In this document: piece by piece, positions 52,600 to 63,987 of the stretch
Layout: the number at the start of each line of letters is the position of its first letter
How positions within the stretch are numbered: position 1 is the stretch's first letter
Assembly: GCA_013398295.1 (NCBI GenBank)
Contig: VZSF01000982.1
Coordinates: 661,475 to 725,474, forward strand
Direction of reading: 5' to 3'
DNA: 64,000 bases
DNA from: Chionis minor
Taxonomy: Eukaryota > Chordata > Aves > Charadriiformes > Chionididae
Notes under the pieces: model-generated
Told to the model about the DNA's origin: nothing
What the model saw: only the letters and a program-made list of their open reading frames with translations
Databases searched by the model: none
Position numbers and translations under genes: made by a program

Positions 52600-54358
52600 G
52601 GACCTTTGCTTGATTTCCCGCATATTGGGATTGGCTGTTATTGTGCTTGGAGGAGGACATCCTGACTGGTTTTTTGGGGCAAAAATCAGGTTCTCCCAAT
52701 TGGGAACAATCCGTCCCAATATACAGGAAATCAAGCAAAGGTGTCAGGAAGCCTGTATGGATGGACAAGGAGCTCCTTACTAAACTCAGGCATAAAAAAG
52801 GAAGCACACAAGTGTTGGAAGCAGGGACAGATGCAACAGACCCAGAAGGAATATAGTCACGTGGTCTAAGTGTGCAAGGATGGGATTCAGAAGGACAAAA
52901 TCCCACCTGGAATTTTATCTGTCAAGGTAGGCGAAGGGCAAAAAGAAGTGCTTCTCCAGGTATATCAGCAGCAAAAGGAAGACCAGAGAAAATATGGGCC
53001 TGATGCTGAATGGGAATGGACACTTGATCGCAATAGACATGGGGAAGGCTGAAGTACTCAATGACTACTTCACTTCAGTCTTCACTGGTATAAGACTGCC
53101 TTTAGGAAGTCCATGAGGCCCCTAAGATGACTGGAAAAATCTGAAGCAAGGAAAATTTACCTTGAATGAAGGTAATAAGCTGGACATACGCAAGTCCATG
53201 GGACCAGATGGGATGCACACATCGGTGCTGAAGGAGCTGGCCAATATCTTTGCAAGGCCATTCTTGAAAGGTGGTGATCAGGGGAGGCTCCTGAGGACTA
53301 GAAGAAAGCAAATGTCTCTCCTGTCTGAGAAGGATAAGAAGGAAGATCTGGGGTACTGCAGGCTGATCAGCCTCATCTTGATCCGTGGGAAGATGATGGA
53401 GCAAATGATTCTGAAAGCCATTCTGAACAGGCAAAGGACAAGAAGGTGATTCAGAGTAGTCAGCGTGGATTTATAAAAGGAGAAATTAGGCTTGACCAAC
53501 CTGATAGCTTTCTGCAGTGATAGGACTGGCATGGTGGATGAGGGGAAAGTAGTGGATGTTGTTTATCTCAACTTTAGCAAAGCTTTTGATACTGTCTCCC
53601 ACAACATTCGCGTAGACACTGGTGAAGTGCGAGTTAGGTAAGTAGATGATAGGGTGGACTGAAAGGACTGAAACCTGTCAGAACTGCTGGTACTCAAAAG
53701 TGCTCAAAGATCAGCAGCACGAAGTTCAGCTAGAGGCAAGTCACTGTTTGACATGGAGACCAATACTGTTGAACATCCTTTTTAATGACCTGGGTGATGA
53801 GGCATGATGCACCCTTAACGAGTCTGCAGCTGATTCAAAATTGATGGTAGTGCTTAACACACCAGTTACTTGTGCTGCCATTTAGATTGACCTTGACACG
53901 CTGAAGAAATGGGCTGACGGGAACCTCCTGAAATTCAGCAAGGGCGAAGTCCTGCCCTTGGAAGGAATAATCCTATGCACCAATACAAGGTGGGGATGGA
54001 CTGACTGGTCCGTCCGGGACCAGTCCAAAACTGGAAAGCAGTTTTGCAGAAAAGGCCCTGAGGGTGGACAACAAGTTGAACGTGAGCCAGCGATACATCA
54101 CTGTGAGAGAGAAAAAGCTTTTTCCTTGTGACGGTGGTCAAACACTAGAAGAGGTTACCCAGAGAGGCTGTGGTGTCTCCATCCTTGGAGGGAGGTATTC
54201 AAAGCTGTAATTGAACAGGGTCCTCAGAAACGTGACCAAACTTTGAAATGTGATCTAACTTTGAAGTTGACCTTGCTTTGGTGGGGTGAGAGGGAGGCTG
54301 AACCAGATGATCTTCAGAGCTTCCATCCAACCTAAGTTATTTCGTAATTCTCTGACTG
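52600..54358 (+). mobile_element. CR1 LINE, ORF2 linker-RT-3' UTR, 5'-inverted and internally deleted
   Basis: Plus-strand frames give CR1 ORF2 in order: WMDKELLTKLRHKKGS (about 52760), CKDGIQKDK (52871), a YFTSVFTG-like remnant (53065), KLDIRKSMGPDGMHTSVLKE (53174), KMMEQMILKAI (53393), GFIKG (53465), then the RT core VVDVVYLNFSKAFDTVSHNI (53550-53610), LLNILFNDLGDEA (53768), and DLDTLKKWADGNLLKFS (53890). Frame changes and stops are frequent. After about 54110 the sequence jumps to the C-terminal block coding FFLVTVVKH and REAVVSPSLE, so roughly 500 bases typical of full CR1 are missing. The 3' UTR ends near 54358 with accagatgatcttcagagct, the classic CR1 terminus. The element is inactive. 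Confidence 0.93.
52602..52742. repeat. Inverted repeat at the CR1 5' end (29-bp arms)
   Basis: The arm at 52602-52630 is the reverse complement of the arm at 52714-52742 with 27 of 29 matches, separated by an 83-base loop. Both arms derive from the same CR1 ORF2 segment (the part coding QEIKQR). The low-coordinate arm is thus a piece of CR1 in the opposite orientation to the rest of the element. This is the footprint expected from 5' inversion (twin priming) during insertion. Confidence 0.8.
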
Positions 54359-55267
54359 TAGCACGAATGTTATAAACAGCACTCCTTTCCCCCCAAAAAA
54401 AGTCCCAGGGGAAAATACAGGCAATGGTCTTTTATGTTTGTGCGCTGCAACACAAACTAAATCAAAACACATGTTTCTGTGGCTTATAGCTTAAAAAAGG
54501 TTTTCCCATGCGTTGAATGTATTTAGACTAAAATGTGCAGTTTACTCCAGTGTCATCTTCAATGTTGTACAGTTTCTTTGCTGCTTTCTATTGTTTAAGC
54601 TGTGCCAAATGCTGTTCCAAGTAACCTTTTTCCCTTCTCATGGATAATGTGCTCTTCTCTTTTTCCCCTGTAAATTGCTGTCTTTGGAAGAATTCAGTGT
54701 TACGGTTCTGCAGGACACAATCACTTGAGTTATTATTGCAGTTCTTTTTCAACAGGTAAAAAGGCTCTACAGTACTGCCTTTGCTGAAGATGTTGCAAAC
54801 CAAGCTCTCTTCAATTTTCCATATGCCTCTAAATTTAATGGGGGAGCATAGCAGAATTACAAAATTTCTTCTTCGTTACTTTTTTCCCCCCTCCCTCAGT
54901 GAAGCTGATCCTGCTTTCACCATCTAACCTATGAAAATTAACTCGAAATAGTAAGTTGACATTCAGTTGACTTGAGTCTGAAAAAGATGAGAAAAGGCAT
55001 ATTTTTTTCTCAGGGGGGCCTAGTTTCAATACAAAATAGAATTCTTCTCAGTCCGCCATAACTTTATTGTTGTCTGAATCCATGAAGTCTTAGGCAGTAA
55101 TATTAGATTTTTACTTGTGTGCAATTCTCACTCTTGGTTATCTAGATATTTAAGTAGATTGGAAATTTTACAAGGAAGAATTTGGGGAAACACGGCATTA
55201 GTTGAGTCAGAACCAAACTTGAGCTGTTTGTTTTAATCAAAAACATCCCGGTCTGACAAACTTTTGG
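54359..55267. other. Intronic DNA; no gene seen
   Basis: AT-rich spacer between the CR1 and the LTR, without recognisable features. Confidence 0.5.
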
Positions 55268-55272
55268 GCAGT
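55268..55272. repeat. Target site duplication, left copy (GCAGT)
   Basis: Identical to the five bases at 56075-56079 directly after the LTR. A perfect match implies no disruption since insertion. Confidence 0.85.
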
Positions 55273-56074
55273 TGTCGTGGGTTTGGCCCAAGCAAGCCGA
55301 GCGACAGATGTTCCCTCTCTCCTGCCGAGCAGGAAAGAGAGAAGAAGAGAGACTAGTTTAGTAAGAACTAAACTACTTTAATGAAATATAAAGAATAAAA
55401 TAACAAAAGAAAATAATGAAATATATACAAAACCGTATCAAGCTCCCAGGATGACAATCACGTCACCAGCAGGCACTGGGGAAGTCCCAGACTGACTGGA
55501 CTCAGCGACGGAAGGGAACTGGATCCAGGAACACACGGGTTGGGATCAAAGGCAGACAAACCGATGGAGTCCTCCTCGGACGCCGGCCATTGAAGAAGGA
55601 AAGCAAGAGTCCCAGCAAGAGCAAAAGCCCAAGCAAGTCGGAGAAGAAGGTGAAGCCATAAAACAGGAAACGGATAAAACCGGAACAGCTGAAACAACAG
55701 ATGCTGACCCTTTGATCCCTCAGCTTTTATACTGAGCATGATGCAGATGGGATGGAATACGCTGTTTGGTCAGTTTTGGGTCACCTGTCCTGTCTGCTCC
55801 TCCCCACAGATGGGACCCCTCTATGCTTCTCTGCTTCCAACCCTCCAACAGGGCAAATAACAAGGTGTCTGGCCTTGGTCATTATCACAATAAGTCTAAG
55901 CAAGGGCCTCTCTGCATACCATGCCTTGGCATCAACTGTAAACATGGGTCTTATCACTCTGAGAAAGAGCAGTTTTCTGCACAATATGCTGTTAATTTCA
56001 GCAGTTAGAAGAGGCCTAGTTAGAAAGCAGAGTTACTGAACAAAATTGGTCCTGTTTTACCTCAAACCAGGACA
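55273..56074 (-). mobile_element. Solo LTR of an avian ERVL-like endogenous retrovirus
   Basis: An 802-base element bounded by TG...CA. Read on the minus strand it begins tgtcctggtttgaggtaaaa and ends ccaaacccacgaca, the terminal words of a common avian LTR group. A 5-bp direct repeat GCAGT flanks it exactly (55268-55272 and 56075-56079), fitting a class III (ERVL) target duplication. On the minus strand there is a TATA box TATAAAAG (55724-55731) flanked by CTCAG and CTGAG, and a possible ATTAAA polyadenylation signal (55377-55382). There are no internal gag, pol or env sequences, so the provirus was reduced to one LTR, presumably by recombination between its two LTRs. Assignment to a named family would need a repeat library. 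Confidence 0.9.
55724..55731 (-). promoter_or_regulatory. LTR TATA box
   Basis: TATAAAAG on the minus strand lies inside a CTCAG-TATAAAAG-type palindromic surround, about 345 bases into the LTR from its U3 end. Any transcript would run antisense to FARP1. Confidence 0.6.
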
Positions 56075-56079
56075 GCAGT
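56075..56079. repeat. Target site duplication, right copy (GCAGT)
   Basis: Identical to 55268-55272 on the other side of the LTR. Confidence 0.85.
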
Positions 56080-59000
56080 CTAGATCAGGATACCTACTGA
56101 TACCTTGAATTTGTGTCGGTCTGTCTGGGGGCTGTATATAAATGACTAAGATAATAGAAGTATTTAAGGTCCTAATTTCCTATGCATCTAGGTGGAAAGT
56201 TAGGATTGTTAGTGTTCCATTGGGCTTAGTATTTTGTTTTGGTGGGAAATAACATCAAAATTCCTGGGGTGGCCGGAGGAAGCGAGTGTAAGGACTTTGC
56301 ATAGGCTTGCTCTATTTTATTCTAGAGATAAAAGAAGGAAAGACATTTTTGGCATGTGGATTCTAGAAGTACATTGTCTGAAGTTATCCTAATAGAGGAG
56401 GTAAAATGAGGATGTTTGGGAAACAGTAGGTGCTAATCTTGCCATGAGGCGTCACCATAAAGAAATATCAGTTTACACAAGATATGTTTGGTATTCTCCA
56501 CACTGTGAATCTCAAGGGTTATTTGGAGTCATCCACTGTCAATAAGAAAACCAAGCCCCAAGTTTGGCAAATATTAACTCAGAGATTATCTTTGCTGTGA
56601 AATGTTTTGTTTTAATATAAGATCAGCCTTGTGCATAACTCTTTGAAGAATCTGGGCCAAAAATTTTTACGGTTGAAGCTAATAGGTTCTAACACTTTGA
56701 ACTGAAAGAAATTTTGAAACTTTTTGGAAATCTAGGAAGCAAGTGATAAAAGCCAAGAAAATAGACACTTTTGTTTAAAGGGAATTTAAGTCTGGCTGTT
56801 TTCTGTACCCACTCTGACAAGCTAATGATCTGTGGAATGAGCAGGAGACATGCTAAACATCCCTGCTCAGTCAGGTCATTTATTGCATCCTACATTAATC
56901 TGCACTGATGTCATCCTAGACTGTAACCTGTTCTGGTTGTGGACCTTAAGTTAATGAATGCTCTTCTGTTGCTATGTATAAATATTATTTTAATTTTGAC
57001 CCTTTGAGACACCATTTTTTAAAGATAATATTTAAGAGCCAACACATTTTAACATTCCAGTTGGTATTTATGTTAATTTGAGTTCATTTTGTTCCCTGAG
57101 TTTTTGAGATCAGCTATTTTCAGCCTGGTTTCCTGAGGAACTGAAGTTTATAGGATGGCTGTATCTATCCATCTGTCTTCCACCGAGCTGTTTGAAGCCA
57201 ATGATCAACTATCCCCATTTGGTGGAGAGAGTGAGGTCTCAATGCTGTTAAGCCCAAGTTTCATTTAAAGCCTTGGTTTGGTAGAGGAGAGATGCACAAA
57301 TGACTTTCCCCATCTAAGGGAAAAGGTGTAAAATAAGCTCAGTCATTATGTTGTGTATGGTTTGTTGGGAAACCAGCTGAGCCACGTCTCAGTGCTGCTT
57401 CTCTCTCACTAGGTAATAAGAGAACACATGTGAGAGCTGGGGTTTCTGTGACTGGGGGGAAATGGAAGTATTTAGGTTGTGAAACATGGGCTGTGGATTA
57501 TCACGGTTGAGGGGGATATGTGGAGATAATGGACAAGGACCCCATGTTCCTGTGGCGAGGAGAACGTGTGAGTATGTAGCAAGAAGTCTGTAGGACATCG
57601 GTTTTATTGCTCTGAAAACTGCTTGCCTTTAACAAGGGAAGCTATTGTATGGACGCTATTTGTGGAAACCTTGAAAACATACAGCTTATTCTTCATGTTG
57701 GGAGAGGGTTCTTGGATGTGGCACACAGGCTTTTATATGGAGAATTTGCACCTACAAAACAAATGGTCTCACAATCCTTTAGAAACAAGTTGGGCTTTGT
57801 TTCTCCATAGCCCCTATATAAATGAAGTTCGGATTTATTTCTCTTTGGGAAACTGGGAACAAGGGAAGAAATGAGACCCAGAATTTTGGTGATAAATGGT
57901 AACATGATTGTGGAAACAAACTCAGAGCTGAGCTGTTCGAGTCAGCTCTCAAACACACCACGGCTAATGATGATTTTTAAAGTTTCCTAGCAAAGGTTGT
58001 GCCAGTAGCTTACTGTCAGAAGACATTTCTCTGGTTTCAATGACTGAAGTTAAAGTATTTATGGACTGAAGTAAAGCAGAGATTTTAATTTTGAAAAAGG
58101 AGTTCACCTTCTTTTCTTTGGTATTTAAACACTTCTTGAGAAGCTCAGTGTCTAGATAATCAATAATTGTAATGGCTGTTAAATCAAGAACATTTCCTCT
58201 ACATGGAAAATAAATTAAATAAATAAATTCCGCGTGCTCGTACGAAGGGAGGGTTAGCACTAAGAATCATCACACGACCTCTGCAGTTGTGCTCATCGTA
58301 AAATACAGGACGTGAGTTTTGTTGAAAAGCCTGTCAGCTGTGATACCCTGTTTCATAAGCTGTTGTTACCAGCAAAATCTGTTCAGCTTTAAACCTCCAA
58401 AGGACTTTCTTGGGCTTTGCACTACCTTCTAGTTACATGAATGCTTATAAACAAATAAAGGTGACACAGGACTAGAATGTTACAATGCATTTTTCCGTCT
58501 CTTTCTCCTGCACAAAGCATAATATGCATTTATCTGTCTAATTACAGGTAAGGTTGTAGAGAAACTTCTATGACAGGTAGACACCCTGTGTTTCAATCTG
58601 ATTTGGTAAAATTTGTTTTACTTTACACAAGTCATTTCTCAAGGAACAAAACCATAGGTTTTTGGTTACAAAAAAAAACTGGAAAAGCAAGACAAAACTA
58701 GGTTTCAGTTTCTCTTCTTTAAAGCTGATTACCTCTTCAATTTTCCAAATCCAACTCAAACCCCCTGCTTATAAGCCGTAAGTCGGCTTGTGTATCCATT
58801 CAACTCAAAGAAGGGCTGGATAATTTGTAACGGAAACTTAGAGGTCACGCAGTAGTCAGCTGGAATGCAGAAAATGAGGTCGTGTTTTTTGACCTGTGGT
58901 TGATTCTGTATTGCTCTGTTCTATCACTGAAAAGCATTAGTAAAATTCAAAGCATGTATAGCTTAAAGTGTCTGGCGTCTCTAGAATTCTTTTATTTTAT

Positions 59001-62000
59001 TGCTTATTTCTGCAGTTGCATTTGGGATATTTATCCTAATTGACCTTTATGTGTACCTCATGTACAAACACAAGATTCTATAAAATATTAATAAATCAAT
59101 CTGCTGTACAGATCTGTCTGCAGTAAAGATCTGTCATTTGTGAGCTTGTCTTGTGGAAAAGCTTCTGGTTTTTGGTAGCGACAGTATATTAGGAGCTATG
59201 GTTTTGATCTTCCGGTTCCTAGGGTCAGTACGTATTCTGTTGTGCCAGCAAAGCTGTTCTGGCAGCAAAGAAGATCAGGATTTAATCTAGCCATCTAGCC
59301 TGATAATAATGCTCCTTCTTTTTTGTCCCCTTCTTTCTCTCTCTCTCTCTTTTTTTTTTTTTTTTTTTTTTAAATCAGGCGGCTGTTTTAGCTGCATCAG
59401 TTCCCTGCATTGCTTTACCAGCCAAAGAATTTCTGTCATGTATGTGAAGCTGGTGAGGCTAATTTGTGATGTTGAAACTTGAGAATTAGTGAGAGAGCCT
59501 GGGAGACATGGGTTTGACTGCCTGTCCTTCTCAGCACGGAGAGTTTGTTCTGCCAGCGTAGCCCGACTTGTTGAGTGAACTATCGGTGGGAGATAGCTCT
59601 GCTCGGAAGGTCTCTCCTCCCCGTTTCCTTGTTGCCTTCTCCAGGAGAGCATCTACTGGTCTTTCTGATGGACCTGGAGGTTGTTAATGACCTGCCTGGA
59701 AGAGCAGCAAGAGCTGAAAGGAGAGGTGTGGCGTGAAGCTAGGAGACCTTTGGGTGGCAACACCCTGACCCAGAAAAGCAGCTGCCTACCCTGGAAGTGG
59801 CTGGCCGCTCTTCCAGGGTAAAGGAAGAGAGGTACAGGCCCTGAACAGCATCGTCTGGAGTGGGGTGGTGTTACAGGGTCAAGCAGTGGCCGTGGCGCTG
59901 CGTTTTGGATAGAGCAGCACTTCTGTGCCTGTGTGCCATGGTCCCCCTGTTCTTCTGTAGTCAGTAGGGCTGGTGGGACCCAGTGGGATGGAGGGCAGGC
60001 GGCTGCCTGGTAATGGAAGAGGCTGAGATCCTCGTTACCTGTGTGCATGAAGAGCTCAGCAGCGGAGCAGCGTAAGGAAAGGAGCAGAAAATGTTTATTC
60101 ATTGATTTCTTACTCTTTTTGTTACTCCTTTCTCCTGTCTTAAAACTACAGTATGCTGCGCTTCCAGTTCTGTCCCGTTCGTGGCTTTAAGCCCGGAGAA
60201 GCCCCTGCCTTACCATAAAACTTGTTCCTGGCAGTTAGTTTCAGGTACAGCCACGCCGCAATTCTTAAAAGATATTGAATGTAGAAAAAGGATTGAGGAC
60301 ACCAGGCAGGAAAGGAGGATTACTGTGGAGGAAAAGGAAGGCAGGGGAAGCTCAGACAAAGTGCTAAATCAGAACGTCCCATGTGAAAACTGTTGGTTTG
60401 TGCACGCCCTAGTCAGATGTACATCCGCTCCACAAAAATGCCTTTTTCAACGTAGAAGGTAGCTGAGCCTGAAGGGGTGAGGCTGGGCTTTTTGCTTTTG
60501 CCTCTTGCCACTTTCAAAACACTTTCCTTACCAGCAGGTATGAAAAGATTTCATGTGGTTTTAATAACAGAATTTCTCCCGTCACTTACTTGTGAAAATT
60601 CAGTTAATGGAAACTTATATTTAAATGCCTATTTGAGAGTTCATCGATCAAATTACCACTGTACCAACTTTATTTTTTAAAGGAAATTGAAAATGCTGAA
60701 CGTACTAGTGTTTCCTGGGCTGCTTGGTTACATATAGAACTTACAAAAATATTTTCACACTTTTCTCAGATAAATATTACTGCAAGAGGATATGTGCAAA
60801 TACATTGGCAGTTCCATATAATAATAGATGTGTGTACTGACTTGCAGGTGCATGGGCAGAAGACAATATTTAAAGACAAGCTGAGAACCAAGTGCTAAGT
60901 ATGTACTGATAGCAGTAGTGCATTTGCCACAAAGCTTGATGTCATGTTAGCAATGTATATAGGCTGTAAATATTAGCACTTAACACAAAAATGAGCTGAA
61001 ACAAGGATGACAAGTATGAAAGTTCAATGGTCTTAGCTTGACGTTCCCTTGCTAATTAAGTGCCTAAGCACACCATTGTTACTTTGCTTCACAAAGGGGC
61101 CTTGTGCATTTCCAATATTTGATATAGATCAAATCCATTCCACTGAATTTCTGTTGATGCATTTACCTAAACTGTAATTTGGCCAGAATTCACATTTGAA
61201 GGGCACAGCTTCTCTCAAAGCTGGGAGGGGGGTGGAAATAATAAAAGATCTGGAAGTGAATTGCATTTCTTTGTCAAATACATGTTATATATCATATGCT
61301 GTTCCATTTCTTTCTTACTGGTTCCTGCTGCTCTGAAGCTGGAGAGGCAGTTAGCAGAGCAGTGCAATATAAGCAAGAAGTTTTGAAGCTCTCAATAGCC
61401 ACTACTTACATTTAATGTCATTATTCAAATCTTTACCTTCCCTTCTAGGCTTTAAAAAATCCTTTAGATAATCAAAAGCTCGGCTGACAAAATTAATTGT
61501 ATTTTTTCCATGACTATACTTGCTGCTACAGCGAGAGAAGGAATAAAATATTCCTGCTCATTTTTTAAGAGCTATGTAATTTTTTACTGTATCAAGAGCT
61601 ATGTATGCAAAGTAATTGTAATAAAAATCAACATTAATCAAAATAAACCAGGGCATAAAGTAGCTTTGTTAAGGAGGCTGAGAAGAAATCTGTGTTCTCT
61701 CAGACCCCAAACTCGGTAGATCATAACTAGCTGGGAGGTGACTAAAGACTTTGCTCTCCTCTGCAGGGTCACATCAGTGGCAGGGCGTTGAAATAGATTG
61801 ACTGTTGATAGGATTTGCCATACTGGATCACGCTTTCAACTGTGTGCTTCTCTTCTAGCTTATTACAAGCAGGCAGACAGGACACAAAGGCTGTATTGAA
61901 ATATAGGTTAGCTTATATATAGTACAATAGTTAAGAATAGCCTCTATTTCGGGAGAAGTGCAGTCTGAAAGTGTCATTTTTATTGTCATCTGGGACAAGG

Positions 62001-63646
62001 ATCTGTTCATTTCAGAATTTGTATTGGGATGTTTCTCAATTATTTTCCAAGTATTTCTGAAAATTAAGAATAGAATCAACATAAATGTAAAAGTTGAATA
62101 GATACTTTTTTTAGGAGTTTGAAGCTTATTCTTTTGCACTGGAGAGTAGATAAGGTATGTGGAAGGGAGAAGACAATAGCACATTGTATTGTTTTCTGGA
62201 AAAAAAAAATGCTATTCCTTAGCTCTTCCTCCTGGTGAGAATATAAATTGCTGGTTAGAGCTTTAAAAACTGATAGAATGCGTTCAGAGTTTTTCAAACT
62301 ATTTTGGGATTTGCTTTCAGAAAAATCCAGGACCTGGCACTTTCATAGAGTTTGGACATGATAGGCTTTATTTCTTTTGACTACCTTACACCGTTGGTCA
62401 GCTTTCAGTTAGTTCAGTAATTCAAAGAATATCAGCAAGGTAAAGCAAGCTGGAGTTAGCAGAGCGATGGGAGAGCAGGTTGATCTGGTAAGAAGCCTGA
62501 GGTTTTGAATTGCACTGTTATATTATTCATGCTGCCTGTGTTGTCAGAGTTTTCAGGGGCAGAGCTCCCTGGCATGACTGTAGTAAGTTCTTTACGAATG
62601 ACAACTCTTCCGCTTGGAGTGCTGCTCTGTTTTCTGTCCGTGCTTGCAGGCGTACCACCACCGTATGCTGGGTGCAGTTTTCCCGTACCTTATGGTTTTT
62701 CTGTCTTCTGATAGATGTTCAGTGACCAAATTCAGATGTGCTTTTCAAAATAGTCAGTAATGCAAAGTAATTTGATGGTGATCCAGATGTATTCAGACTC
62801 TGGAGGCTCGGAGCAAGAACCTGAGCTAAAGACACAGGAGCGAGTGACCACCAGTAGAAATGTGCACGCCTTGTCAGGTTCAACACTGGAAACCAGTGAT
62901 TTCATCCGAGTGCCACCAGTGACCACCAACACCTGGAAGAACTGCTGAGACACGGGGCTGCATCCTGGCCCTGATCTGGTGAGGCACTCTAACCCTACAG
63001 CTCTTGCTAAACTAGGAGATACTTCTGGCTGAAAACAACCTGAGCGATGACGATGACAAAGAAAAGAATTTTCTGACAACTGAAACACCCAACGCATTTA
63101 GAGAACGTATAATAATGTGTTTTGTGTGCTAGATAAGAAGTATCAATCTGAGAGACCAAAATGTGTGTGATCTGCTTAGATGAGCACCACAGTCTTTGCA
63201 GGATCTAACAAGATAATTAGATAATAGGCTTCCAGCAGTTGCTTTTATTATACCTAGTCACGAAACGAAGAAGAGGTAGCCTATAGCAGATCAGGAAGTG
63301 ATATAGAAATAAGCAGAATATGGAGATAAAATCAAAAGGTTGAGGTGATCATGGAGAGGAAGGGATTGCGCACAACAACACTAAGCGCTTTGATGACTCA
63401 GCCTTATGTTCTTGTTTGCACATGACTGACTTTACCAGAGGACAGGGTGACAAACTGAGCAAATTGCTCTCAGGCGAGGAATGTTTAAAGGCCACATTTC
63501 TAAGGACATTACAACTCATACCTGAGAAGGAAAAAGATGACTCTTGTCCCAAATGCTTGTGTTAGTGTGAGTGGTTTTTTGTTTGTTTATTTTTAGGACA
63601 ACCAAATGCTAGCGATATAGATGAGAAAGAACAAGTCATCAGTAAC
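56080..63646. other. Intronic DNA; no gene seen
   Basis: No exon, RNA gene or nameable transposon found. It holds a CT/T tract (59333-59371), a GC-richer patch at 59640-60070 with a 149-codon minus ORF without a recognisable domain, and two AT-rich single-copy stretches (56810-57110 and 61020-61210) that resemble conserved non-coding DNA in texture. Confidence 0.5.
59333..59371. repeat. (CT)n-(T)n microsatellite
   Basis: About eight CT units are followed by 22 T. The minus-strand ORF 59287-59652 ends in the Lys and Arg-Glu runs that this tract encodes, so that ORF is not credible as a gene. Confidence 0.88.
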
Positions 63647-63647
63647 T

Positions 63648-63720
63648 CCTTTCTGCATCTGCTGCCTTTGTCTCTATATCTGCTTCCTTTCTGCATCTGC
63701 TGCCTTGTCTTACAGAGCAT
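63648..63720. repeat. Tandem duplication, period 38 bp
   Basis: The sequence cctttctgcatctgctgcct occurs at 63648 and again at 63686 with nearly identical following bases (ttgtct versus tgtct). This is a local two-copy duplication. Confidence 0.9.
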
Positions 63721-63928
63721 TTAATTTTCAGAGACTGGACAAAAACTAAAAGTGGAATAAGCAGGTTCTGTTACCTGTTTACCATCCTTTTTTTCCCTAA
63801 TCCTCTTTGCAGGCTTTCCTTAGTCTCATTCTCACTGTTTCGCTTATTCCTATGCATTTATTATCTTTCCTTCCATTCCATTCCAAATTCATATGTATAA
63901 TGCAGTCTCTCTGCAGGGCCCTTATTCC

Positions 63929-63987
63929 GTTCACTGAAACTGAATCTTCATTGACTCGGTTCATTGAAAGTGAATCTTCCAATGATA
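63929..63987. repeat. Tandem duplication, period 30 bp
   Basis: Two units of the form gttca.tgaaa.tgaatcttc begin at 63929 and 63959, differing at only a few positions. Confidence 0.88.

Noticed and set aside
59653..60102. 149-codon minus-strand ORF
   Set aside because: GC-richer patch with open frames on both strands; no family recognised.
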